64,000 nucleotides of DNA from JACDBZ01 sp036262075 (GTDB taxonomy: Bacteria > Chloroflexota > Limnocylindria > QHBO01): contig DATAJO010000038.1 in the NCBI GenBank assembly GCA_036262075.1, forward strand, positions 1-64,000, written 5' to 3'. This document shows, in pieces, positions 35,803 through 42,975 of this stretch (position 1 is its first letter; every line of letters starts with the position of its first letter). The position numbers and the translations under genes were made by a program. The notes under the pieces are model-generated. The model worked only from the letters and a program-made list of their open reading frames with translations. It was not told the DNA's origin and searched no databases.

Positions 35803-36636
35803 CTATGGCTCTTCGATCGGCTCCTCTTCGTCCTCCGGCTCGCCGGAGTACTCGGGAAGGGTCGTGTCGAGCTCCTCGACCTCCTCCGAGTCCTCGTCGA
35901 TCTCCTCGGGCTCGTCGTCATCATCGTAGCGAAGTGCGCTGCCCTTCAGATACGGTCTGACGCCACCCGCCGCCACCGCGAGCGTGGGGAACGAGACCTT
36001 CCCGAAGTTCGACGGGTGCGTGAAGACCTCGCGGATGATGATCGTCGGCTCGGTCGTCCCGTCGCCGATCGTCGTGATCGCCGCCTCGTAGCGGTTGCCG
36101 CTGGCCATGAGCTTCAGGAGCCGGGCCGCGATGCGGGGCTCGACGATGCCGATCGTGGCGTCGCCGACCTGGGCGCGCAGCTCGTCGCCATCGGCCACCA
36201 GCTCGACCGCGTCGCCGGGCGAGAGCGGCGCGAGCACCTCCGGGCCGCCGAGGTTGATGAGCCGGGCGCGCCCGGTCTTGCCCATCTCCTCGATGAACAC
36301 GGTGGCCGGCGCCTTCTCCGGGCGTCCCTTGCCGTTCTTCTTGCCCTTCGCGTTCGCCGTCAGCAGGCGGAGCCGTTCGACGTTGCGCTGCGCGATGCGG
36401 TTCGTCCCGTCGCGCTCGAGGGCCTGCTCGTACGCCTCGAGCGCCTCTTCGGTGCGCCCGAGCTCGGCGAGCGCCTTGCCGAGCCGGTTGTAGGCGTCGA
36501 TGTCCGGACCCAGCTCGAGGAGCTGCCGGTTCGTCTCGACCGCGGCTTCCCAGTCTCCCCTGGTCGCGTGTCCGATGGCCGCTTCGGCCAGCTGACGCCG
36601 CTGCCGGGTGGTGCTGTCCGCTTCTCCAATCGCCAT
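35803..36636 (-). CDS. TPR protein with acidic C-terminal tail
   Basis: This 277-residue cytoplasmic protein has three visible parts. Two or three TPR repeats (about 10-95) are followed by a beta-rich domain (about 110-230, with VFIEEMGKTGRARLINLGGPEVL and REVFTHPSNFGKVSFPTLA), then a strongly acidic tail of about 45 residues rich in Asp and Glu. The acidic tail could bind basic proteins or ribosomes. I do not know a function. In-frame ATGs at 36660 and 36672 are alternative starts. A good sigma-70 promoter lies upstream, and the methyltransferase-like gene follows by 3 bp. Confidence 0.7.
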   Translation of the reverse strand: MAIGEADSTTRQRRQLAEAAIGHATRGDWEAAVETNRQLLELGPDIDAYNRLGKALAELGRTEEALEAYEQALERDGTNRIAQRNVERLRLLTANAKGKKNGKGRPEKAPATVFIEEMGKTGRARLINLGGPEVLAPLSPGDAVELVADGDELRAQVGDATIGIVEPRIAARLLKLMASGNRYEAAITTIGDGTTEPTIIIREVFTHPSNFGKVSFPTLAVAAGGVRPYLKGSALRYDDDDEPEEIDEDSEEVEELDTTLPEYSGEPEDEEEPIEEP

Positions 36637-36701
36637 GAGCGTTGTGAGCTCTCCCAACATTTCGAGGGGCATCGTGGGCCGTCCCGGCCCGAGGGCGCCC
36701 T

Positions 36702-36730
36702 CTTGTACCACCGGCCCAGAGGGGTGTCAA
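36702..36730 (-). promoter_or_regulatory. Sigma-70 promoter of the TPR/methyltransferase-like operon
   Basis: On the minus strand TTGACA (36725-36730) and TACAAG (36702-36707) are separated by exactly 17 bp. This is the best -35 in the window. Transcription should start near 36695. Confidence 0.65.
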
Positions 36731-36748
36731 CGCGACCCCTCCCGGCGC

Positions 36749-37537
36749 TCAGCGAGCGGCGAGGATGGGGCCGACGACGAGGCCGACGACGAGGCCGATG
36801 AGCACCAGCGAACCGAACTCCACGGCCACAGACCGACCGGACGCTCCCTGCCCCAGCGCGTCCGCGGCGCCGGCCCAGGTGTAGAACGCGAGGGCGATGA
36901 GGGCAGCGGTTGCCGCGATCGGCAGGTCGAGCAAGATCGCTGCCGCGCCGATCTGAGACACGGCCAGGACGTGGACGAGCGCCTGGCCGAAGCCCTCGGC
37001 GCCGAGGCGGCCGCGGAGCTCGGCGCTGCGCATCGTGGCCGGCAGGACGAGGAGCGCGACGAGCGCCAGCGGCGTCGGCCAGGTCTGCATCCCGAACAGC
37101 GCGAACAGGCCGGCCACGCCGGCGAAGACCATGAGGGTGAGGAGCAGGTCGCGCATCGTGCGTCCCCCGGCGCCGCCCTCGGCGCGGAGCTCGAGGTACG
37201 TCACCGACCACAGCAGCACGGCGACGATCGGAACGAGGAGGACGGCGAGCCCGCCGGGGATGAGCCGGCCGAAGAGCGTGGCGGCGATGCCCGCCATGGC
37301 CGGGATGGCGTAGCGCGCCAGGCCGAGATGGCTGCGCGCGGGCCCCATGACCCACACCGCGCCGATGCCGCCGAGCACGAGCTGGGCGGCAACCGCGGCG
37401 GCGAGCCAGATCGGCTCGACGAACCAGCCGACCGCCGCCACCAGGGCCTGGAGGATGGCGAGACCGATGGCCGCCGGCCGGTCGATCCGCCGCAGGGCCG
37501 CGATCCGTCGCCGGTCGCCGAACAGCCGTCCGATCAT
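36749..37537 (-). CDS. Polytopic membrane protein of unknown function
   Basis: The 262-residue protein has a basic N-terminus and about seven or eight transmembrane helices, with no recognisable active-site residues. It begins inside the stop codon of polX (ATGA), so the two are translationally coupled. I do not recognise the family. Transport or a membrane-associated assembly role would be guesses. Confidence 0.65.
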   Translation of the reverse strand: MIGRLFGDRRRIAALRRIDRPAAIGLAILQALVAAVGWFVEPIWLAAAVAAQLVLGGIGAVWVMGPARSHLGLARYAIPAMAGIAATLFGRLIPGGLAVLLVPIVAVLLWSVTYLELRAEGGAGGRTMRDLLLTLMVFAGVAGLFALFGMQTWPTPLALVALLVLPATMRSAELRGRLGAEGFGQALVHVLAVSQIGAAAILLDLPIAATAALIALAFYTWAGAADALGQGASGRSVAVEFGSLVLIGLVVGLVVGPILAAR

Positions 37538-39285
37538 CGGTGCCGCGCCACGAGCTCGTCGGCCGTGCGGGTGGCGAGGACCTGGTCGCGCGTCAGCCAC
37601 GCGCGACGCGCGAGGTCGACGGCGTAGCGCTGCTGGTCGAGCTCCTCGGTGCGATGCGCGTCCGACGCCACGGTGAGCAGCGCGCCGGCCTGGCCCGCGG
37701 CGCGCGCCAGCGAGTCGTCGAGGTCGAGCCGCGGGCTGCCGTTGATCTCGAGCGCCGTCCCGGTCCGCGCCGCAGCCTCGAAGACGCGCGGCCAGTCGAG
37801 CGGCAGCGGGTCGCGGCGGTTCACGACCCGTCCCGACGGATGGGCCAGCACGTCGACGTGCGGATTCTCGATCGCCGCCAGGGCGCGCCTGGTGAGCTGC
37901 TCGGAGGCCTGGCTGCGCCCGGTGTGGATGCTGGCGATGACGAGGTCGTAGCGCTCGAGCAGCTCGTCGGGGTAGTCGAGCGTCGCATCGGCCCGGATCT
38001 CGAGCTCGGTGCCGTGGAGCACGCGGAACGGCGCCAGCTCGGCGTTCAGGGCCGCGATGACCGCCCGCTGCTCCTCGACCCGCTCCGGGACGAGCCCGCG
38101 AGCCACGCCGAGCGACGGCGAGTGGTCGGTGAGCACGATGTACTCGAGGCCGCGGTCGCGCGCCGCACGGGCCATGACCTCGATCGCGTCGACGCCGTCG
38201 CTCCAGTCGGAGTGGGTGTGGGTGTCGCCGCGCACGTCGGCGTGCGTCACCAGCTCGGGCAGCTCACCGGCCAGGGCGGCCTCGATCTCGCCGTCGCCCT
38301 CGCGCAGCTCGGGCGGGATCCACGGCAGGCCCAGGCGCGCGTACGCATCGGCCTCCTCCGCGTCGAGCAGCAGCTCGCCGGTGTCGATGACCTTCCAGCC
38401 CTTCTCCGACAGCGACAGGCCGCGGTCGAGCGCCATGCCGCGCAGCGCGATGTTGTGGTCCTTGCTTCCGGTGAAATGGACGAGGTGCGTGCCCCACGCC
38501 TCGGGGCGGCAGACCATGAGGTCGACGCGCGGGCCCTCGGCCAGCAGGATGCTCGTCTTGTCGGTCCCGGCGGCGACGACCTTGTCGACCTCCCGCAGCC
38601 CGTCGAGCGCGGCGATGACCGCGTGCGGGTCGTCGACCGCGGCGAGCAGGTCGAGGTCGCCGATCGTCGGCCGCCGTCGGCGGAGCGAGCCGGCCACCTC
38701 GATGCGGTGCACGCCGGGCGTGTCGCGCAGGCGCTCCAGGATGCCCGCCACGAGCGCATCGGCGTCGTGGATGAGCATGCGGTCGTACACGCGCGCCATG
38801 CGCGCGATGCCCTCGAGGATGTTCTGCTCGGCGCGCTCCGACAGGCCCTTCACGTGCCGCAGCCGGCCCTCCTCGGCCGCCGCCCGCAGCGCCTCGACCG
38901 AGTCGATGCCGAGCTCGGTCTGGAGCAGGCGGACCGTCTTCGGCCCGACGCCCGGGATCTTCAGGATCTCGAGCAGGCCGTCGGGCACCTGGGCCCGCAG
39001 CCGGTCGTAATACTCGAGCCGTCCGGTCTCGGCCAGCTCGGCCAGCTTCTGGTTCAGCGCCGAACCGGCGCCGGGCAGCTTCGGCGGGGTGCCGCGCCTG
39101 AACAGCGAGGCGACGTCGTCCGGATAGCGCGCGATGGCATCGGCGACACGTCGGTAGGCGACCGCCTTGTACACGACCTCGCCGAGGATCTCGAGCATGT
39201 CGCCGATCTCGGTGAAGATGCGCGCCAGCTCGGCATTGCTGATCACCGCGTCGCCGCTGCGCGACACGCTGCGGGGTCGGGGCAT
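37534..39285 (-). CDS. polX: Family X DNA polymerase with PHP domain
   Basis: The 583-residue bacterial PolX fills short gaps in DNA repair. It has an N-terminal helix-hairpin-helix 8-kDa domain, a second HhH (KIPGVGPKTVRLLQ near 108-121), and a polymerase palm with GSLRRRRPTIGDLDLL (catalytic Asp pair) and VDLMV. A C-terminal PHP domain follows with DTHTHSDWSDG, HSPS, HGTELEI and SDAHR, giving 3'-5' exonuclease or AP-endonuclease activity. Length and motifs are complete. The ATG has TAGAAT 6 nt upstream and is probably leaderless. Confidence 0.95.
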   Translation of the reverse strand: MPRPRSVSRSGDAVISNAELARIFTEIGDMLEILGEVVYKAVAYRRVADAIARYPDDVASLFRRGTPPKLPGAGSALNQKLAELAETGRLEYYDRLRAQVPDGLLEILKIPGVGPKTVRLLQTELGIDSVEALRAAAEEGRLRHVKGLSERAEQNILEGIARMARVYDRMLIHDADALVAGILERLRDTPGVHRIEVAGSLRRRRPTIGDLDLLAAVDDPHAVIAALDGLREVDKVVAAGTDKTSILLAEGPRVDLMVCRPEAWGTHLVHFTGSKDHNIALRGMALDRGLSLSEKGWKVIDTGELLLDAEEADAYARLGLPWIPPELREGDGEIEAALAGELPELVTHADVRGDTHTHSDWSDGVDAIEVMARAARDRGLEYIVLTDHSPSLGVARGLVPERVEEQRAVIAALNAELAPFRVLHGTELEIRADATLDYPDELLERYDLVIASIHTGRSQASEQLTRRALAAIENPHVDVLAHPSGRVVNRRDPLPLDWPRVFEAAARTGTALEINGSPRLDLDDSLARAAGQAGALLTVASDAHRTEELDQQRYAVDLARRAWLTRDQVLATRTADELVARHR

Positions 39286-39291
39286 CGGCCA

Positions 39292-39297
39292 ATTCTA
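39292..39297 (-). promoter_or_regulatory. -10 box of polX
   Basis: TAGAAT on the minus strand is 6 nt before the ATG at 39285. It lies in the 60-bp divergent gap shared with corA. Confidence 0.5.
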
Positions 39298-39345
39298 GGC
39301 TCGGACGGCGTTCCCCACGTCGAGGCCGCGTGCCATGATCCGCGC

Positions 39346-40383
39346 ATGGCCGTCCCGACGCGACCCGACCGCGACCGCGGCCGCAACCTGCTCCGCGTCC
39401 CGCGCCGCCTCCGGCGCGGCCGGGCCGTGCCCGCCGCCGAGGGCACCGAGGAGGCCGTGCTCGAGCCGCGACCCGAGATCGTCGAGACGCCGACCCTGCG
39501 CTGGGTGAACATCGACGAGCCGCGGCTCGCGGATCGGCTCTGGCTGTCGGAGACGTTCGGCTTCCACGAGCTCGACCTCGAGGACGTCGCCAGCCACAAC
39601 CAGCGCCCGAAGGTCGACGAGTACCCCGAGTACCTGTTCCTCGTCATGCAGTTCCCGCGCTTCGACAAGGAGCGCAACCGGCTGCACCCCGCGGAGCTCG
39701 ACATCTTCGTCGGCCCGGATTTCGTCATCACCCTGCCGAACGAGGAGATCGTCCCGCTCCCCTCGCTGTTCGAGCGCGCCAGGACCCGCGAGGAGGTGCG
39801 CGAGCAGCTGATGAGCCAGGGATCGGGATTCCTGCTGTACCAGATCCTGGACCGATGCCTCGACGCCAGCTTCCCGATGCTCGGCCAGATCGGCCGCAAG
39901 CTGCGGCGCCTGGAGGACGACATCTTCGAGGGCGGCCGATCGTCGGAGATCGTGCGCGACATCAGCAACGCGAAGCAGGAGATCATCAACTTCCGCGCCA
40001 TCATCCGGCCGCAGCGCGCCGTGTTCCGTGCCCTCGAGCGCGCCAAGCAGCGCTACCTAACCGAGGAGCTCGACATCTACTTCGACGACCTGACCGATGC
40101 CTCCGAGCGCATCTGGGACGTGCTCGAGAACTTCATGGAGATCGTCACCGGCCTCGAGAGCACGAACGAGTCGGTCATCTCGCATCGGCTCAACGACGGC
40201 CTGCGCGTGCTCACCGCCTTCAGCGTCGTCGTCCTGCCGCTCACGCTGCTGGCCAGCATCTTCGGCATGAACGTCCACTTCCCGGGCGAGTCGAGCGCGG
40301 CCGCCTTCTGGATCATCCTGGCCGTCATGCTCGTCACGCTGCTGGCCATGGTCGTCTTCTTCCGCCGCCGCGGCTGGCTCTAG
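39346..40383 (+). CDS. corA: CorA-family magnesium/cobalt transporter
   Basis: The 345-residue pentameric channel has a large cytoplasmic alpha/beta domain and long stalk helix. Two C-terminal transmembrane helices follow, the first ending in the selectivity signature GMNVHFP (near residue 304-310). The basic C-terminal tail (FFRRRGWL) is typical. It imports Mg2+ and possibly Co2+/Ni2+; the Ni-SOD encoded at 49 kb would need nickel, but no link is shown. A CATGAT hexamer 6 nt upstream is a possible -10 box. The gene is followed by the first 175-bp element. Confidence 0.93.
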   Translation: MAVPTRPDRDRGRNLLRVPRRLRRGRAVPAAEGTEEAVLEPRPEIVETPTLRWVNIDEPRLADRLWLSETFGFHELDLEDVASHNQRPKVDEYPEYLFLVMQFPRFDKERNRLHPAELDIFVGPDFVITLPNEEIVPLPSLFERARTREEVREQLMSQGSGFLLYQILDRCLDASFPMLGQIGRKLRRLEDDIFEGGRSSEIVRDISNAKQEIINFRAIIRPQRAVFRALERAKQRYLTEELDIYFDDLTDASERIWDVLENFMEIVTGLESTNESVISHRLNDGLRVLTAFSVVVLPLTLLASIFGMNVHFPGESSAAAFWIILAVMLVTLLAMVVFFRRRGWL

Positions 40384-40395
40384 CGTCCCTCGCTT

Positions 40396-40456
40396 GCTCC
40401 GTTCCCCCGTTCCGTTGGCTCCGTTCCCCCGTTCCGTTGGCTCCGTTCGCCCCGTT
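40396..40456. repeat. 22-bp tandem array left of E1
   Basis: GCTCCGTTCCCCCGTTCCG-TTG units start at 40396, 40418 and 40440 (exact 22-bp spacing, 2.7 units). Read on the other strand it is a purine-rich (GGAACGGGGG-like) array. It abuts the CGATTTTTCG end of E1. Confidence 0.85.
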
Positions 40457-40631
40457 CGATTTTTCGGGGGTTTGACGCCTGAGAGCCGTTGTGAGGCCAT
40501 GCCTGTGCGATTTATCGGTGTGTGCGTAGCCGGAGTGGCCGTTTGAGGAGGCCCTGGGCGTCCCCCACACCGATATATCGGCGAGGCATAGCCCCAGGAC
40601 CCTCGCCAGGCGCCAAGCCCTCGATAAATCG
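40457..40631 (-). repeat. 175-bp palindromic element, copy E1
   Basis: Four decamers of the type CGATWWWTCG start at 40457 (CGATTTTTCG), 40508 (CGATTTATCG), 40571 (CGATATATCG) and 40622 (CGATAAATCG), so spacings are 51, 63 and 51 bp. The two 51-bp halves are imperfect reverse complements, for example GGTTTGACGCC against GGCGCCAAGCCC. In the orientation that ends in CGAAAAATCG, this copy is on the minus strand. E1 read that way aligns well with E4. Confidence 0.92.
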
Positions 40632-40633
40632 GC

Positions 40634-40709
40634 GGTAAGCCCGGCGGTAAGCCCGGCGGTAAGCCCCGGGTAAGCCCGGCGGTAAGCCCCGGGTAAGCCC
40701 CGGGTAAGC
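40634..40709. repeat. 11-12-bp tandem array right of E1
   Basis: GGTAAGCCC followed by CG, GGC or similar starts at 40634, 40646, 40658, 40669, 40681, 40692 and 40703, giving seven units of 11 or 12 bp. It begins two bases after E1 and ends about 20 bp before the XRE start codon. Confidence 0.9.
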
Positions 40710-40730
40710 GCCCATCGCGATGATTGGCCC

Positions 40731-41444
40731 ATGGGATTGCACCGACCGCAGCCACGCGCACGGCGGCACGCGGATGACATGGCCGCCCGCATCGGCGCCG
40801 ACCTGGACACCTCGCGCGTGGCGCTCGGATACTCGATCGAGTCCGTCGCGAGGCGGGCTGGTGTATCCGCGTCGACGGTCGCACGGGTCGTGCATGGCGA
40901 CGCGGGCGCTCACCTCGACACGATGTGCGCGGTCGCGGCCGCCGTCGGCCTGCGACTCAGCCTGAAGGCCTATCCCGGGAATTGGCCGAATCTCCGCGAC
41001 AGCGGTCAGTTGCACATCGCGCAGTACCTCATCTCCCAGGCGCATGCGTCGCTCAAGCCGATGCTCGAGCTGCCGGTCGGGGATTCCTTCGGACGCGCCG
41101 CCGACCTGGCCATCTTCAGCACGACCGAGATCGTCGTGTACGAGATCGAGCGCAGCGTGCCCGACCTCCAGGCACCCAAGCGGGCGGCGATGCTCAAGCG
41201 TGACGCCCTCCAGCTCCGCCACGAACGGCCGGTGCGGCTGGTGCTGGTGGTCGAGGACACCGCGCGCAACCGCCGGCTGATCGATCCGCACCTGCCGCTC
41301 ATTCGGGCCGATCTCCCGGCCGGGTCGAGGGAGGTCATGCGATCGCTGCGCGACGGCACCGACCTGGGCCGCGATGGCTTCCTGTGGATCCGGCCCTGGC
41401 GTCAGCGGGCCACGCCAGCCGCCAGAGATACATCGGGCGGTTGA
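40731..41444 (+). CDS. XRE-type HTH protein with nuclease-like C-terminal domain
   Basis: The 237-residue protein has a helix-turn-helix of the Cro/CI type (about 38-75, SIESVARRAGVSASTVARVV) and a C-terminal alpha/beta domain. In that domain AADLAIFSTTEIVVYEIER and LQAPKRAAMLKRD resemble the D-ExE-Q core of restriction-endonuclease-like folds. Similar HTH proteins are scattered in Actinobacteria and Chloroflexi; their role is unknown. The gene is bracketed by E1 and E2 in opposite orientation. Its last seven codons, including the stop, lie inside the left arm of E2. An alternative start is the ATG at 40779. Binding to the CGATWWATCG decamers is an untested idea. Confidence 0.7.
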   Translation: MGLHRPQPRARRHADDMAARIGADLDTSRVALGYSIESVARRAGVSASTVARVVHGDAGAHLDTMCAVAAAVGLRLSLKAYPGNWPNLRDSGQLHIAQYLISQAHASLKPMLELPVGDSFGRAADLAIFSTTEIVVYEIERSVPDLQAPKRAAMLKRDALQLRHERPVRLVLVVEDTARNRRLIDPHLPLIRADLPAGSREVMRSLRDGTDLGRDGFLWIRPWRQRATPAARDTSGG

Positions 41445-41600
41445 CGCCCCAAGGGCGGGTTCAGGCGACGCCTGTGCGATTTATCGGTGTGTGCGTAGCC
41501 CGGGAGGCCCATCAGCGGCCCTTCCGGCGTCACCCATACCGATAAATCGGCGGTGCGTAGCCCAAGCGCCCACCTCGGGCGCCAAACCCTCGAAAAATCG
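41426..41600 (+). repeat. 175-bp palindromic element, copy E2
   Basis: Decamers start at 41426 (degenerate AGATACATCG, inside the XRE gene), 41477 (CGATTTATCG), 41540 (CGATAAATCG) and 41591 (CGAAAAATCG), with spacings 51, 63 and 51 bp. GTGTGTGCGTAGCC after the second decamer is shared with E1. The element supplies the TGA stop codon of the upstream gene. A short G-rich stretch follows, but there is no clear tandem array. Confidence 0.92.
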
Positions 41601-41638
41601 CAGAGGGCGAAGGGCGGGGCCCCAGAACCGGCCGGAGA

Positions 41639-42622
41639 TCAGGCGCCGATGGGGTGCCAGACGGTCTTGATCTCGACGAACTCGCCGATGAGGTAGGGCG
41701 ACTGGGCCGCATCGGCCAGCCAGTCGTAGCGATCCAGGCCGCCCTTCGGCGGCCGGACGAAGCGCTTCACGTTCTCGACCGCCACGTCCTCGAGGGTGGC
41801 CGCCTCGGCCGGATCGGCTCCGAAGGCGTCGAGGCCGTTCACGTCCATGTGGCCAGCGAGGTGGCCGACGAGCTCACGACGCAGGCCGGTGATGAGGTTG
41901 ACGACCCCGCCCGGCAGGTCGGACGTGGCGAGCACCTCCGTCAGCGTCACGGCCGGCAGTGGCCGCGACTCGGAGGCGATGACGACCGCCGCGTTGCCGC
42001 TCACGATCGCCGGCGCCAGCCGGCTGACGAGCCCGAGCAGCGACGAGGCCTCCGGGGCGATGATGCCGACGACGCCGGTCGGCTCGGGAACGCTGAAGTT
42101 GAAGTAGCTCCCCGCCACCGGGTTCACCGTGCCGATCATCTGGTGGAACTTATCGGCCCAGCCGGCGTACCAGACCCAGCGGTCGATGGCGGCGTCCACG
42201 GCGCGGGTGGCGCGACCCCGGGAGATGCCCTCGGCGGCCATGACCTCGGCCACGAACTGGTCGCGCCGGCCCTCCATGAGCTCGGCGATGCGATACAGGA
42301 TCTGCGAGCGGTTGTACGCCGTCTTCGACGCCCAGCCCGGCTGGGCCTTGCGCGCGGCCCGCACGGCGTCGCGGATGTCCTTGCGCGTCCCGCGGCAGGC
42401 GTTGGCGAGGAGCTCGCCGCGCGCGCCGAACACCTCGTACGCGCGGCCGGACTCGGTGCGCGGGAACGCGCCGCCGATATAGAGCTTGTACGTCTTCCGC
42501 ACGCCGATCCGGTCCGAACGCGCGCCCGCGCCGTTCGTCGTGGCCGGGACGTTCCGCGTGCGCTCGTCGAGCACCGATGCGCGGCGCGTGCGGGCCACCG
42601 TGGCGGCCTTCGTGCGCGCCAT
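41639..42622 (-). CDS. Half-length aldehyde dehydrogenase-like protein
   Basis: The 327-residue protein aligns with the N-terminal, NAD-binding part of aldehyde dehydrogenases (YKLYIGGAFPRTESGRAYEV; VAGSYFNFSVPEPTGVVGIIAPE; SGNAAVVIASE; GVVNLITG). It then ends with a short tail and lacks both the ELGGK glutamate region and the catalytic cysteine domain. It cannot be a complete dehydrogenase. It sits downstream of a cupin and a full-length paralogue with overlapping stops and starts. The arrangement recalls ALDH16, where a working domain is fused to a catalytically dead one. A structural or regulatory subunit is inferred. Confidence 0.75.
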   Translation of the reverse strand: MARTKAATVARTRRASVLDERTRNVPATTNGAGARSDRIGVRKTYKLYIGGAFPRTESGRAYEVFGARGELLANACRGTRKDIRDAVRAARKAQPGWASKTAYNRSQILYRIAELMEGRRDQFVAEVMAAEGISRGRATRAVDAAIDRWVWYAGWADKFHQMIGTVNPVAGSYFNFSVPEPTGVVGIIAPEASSLLGLVSRLAPAIVSGNAAVVIASESRPLPAVTLTEVLATSDLPGGVVNLITGLRRELVGHLAGHMDVNGLDAFGADPAEAATLEDVAVENVKRFVRPPKGGLDRYDWLADAAQSPYLIGEFVEIKTVWHPIGA

Positions 42623-42975
42623 CAGCCCGCCCCCTCCTCGCCGTACTGCCTCGTCTCCGGCTTCTCGAGCAGGAGCGCGTAGGCCGGACCGGCCTCGGCC
42701 ACCGGGCGGTGCCGGATCCCGCGCCGGACGACGTACAGCTCGCCGGGCTCGAGAATGACCGGCGGGCGGCCCTCGATCTCGATCCGGAAGGCGCCGCGCC
42801 AGCAGAGGAAGAGCTCGTCCTCGTCGTGGTGGTGCCACGGGAACGTGCCCTCGAGCCGGGCCATGCGCAGCACCGCGTCGTTCACGGTGGCGACGTCGAC
42901 CGGCTTCCAGGGCTCGTCGATCCCATCGGCTACCACGTCGAGGCCGATCTCGACGGCGCGCCCGGTGTCGATCAT
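42622..42975 (-). CDS. Small cupin protein
   Basis: This 117-residue single-domain cupin has the metal motif HHHDEDELFLCWRG (about 48-61) and PGELYVVRRGIRH (about 75-87), both standard for RmlC-like cupins. It starts within the stop codon of the upstream aldehyde dehydrogenase (ATGA), and its stop overlaps the next ATG by one base. It may be a sugar isomerase, a dioxygenase-like enzyme or a sensor; nothing in the sequence decides. Confidence 0.82.
   Translation of the reverse strand: MIDTGRAVEIGLDVVADGIDEPWKPVDVATVNDAVLRMARLEGTFPWHHHDEDELFLCWRGAFRIEIEGRPPVILEPGELYVVRRGIRHRPVAEAGPAYALLLEKPETRQYGEEGAG

Larger units (their letters stand above)
40384..40730. other. Gene-free region holding element E1 and two tandem arrays
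   Basis: This 347-bp gap between corA and the XRE gene contains, in order, a 22-bp tandem array, the 175-bp palindrome E1 and an 11-12-bp tandem array ending about 20 bp before the next start codon. I see no open reading frame or promoter that would explain it. Confidence 0.8.

Noticed and set aside
39286..39345. Magnesium riboswitch upstream of corA
   Set aside because: Only 60 bp separate polX and corA, which is too short for an M-box, and no such fold is evident.
41639..42622. Half-length aldehyde dehydrogenase as a simple frameshifted pseudogene
   Set aside because: The gene ends with an ordered tail and a normal stop just before element E2. Starts and stops overlap precisely with the cupin, and no remnant of the catalytic domain is visible downstream in any frame.
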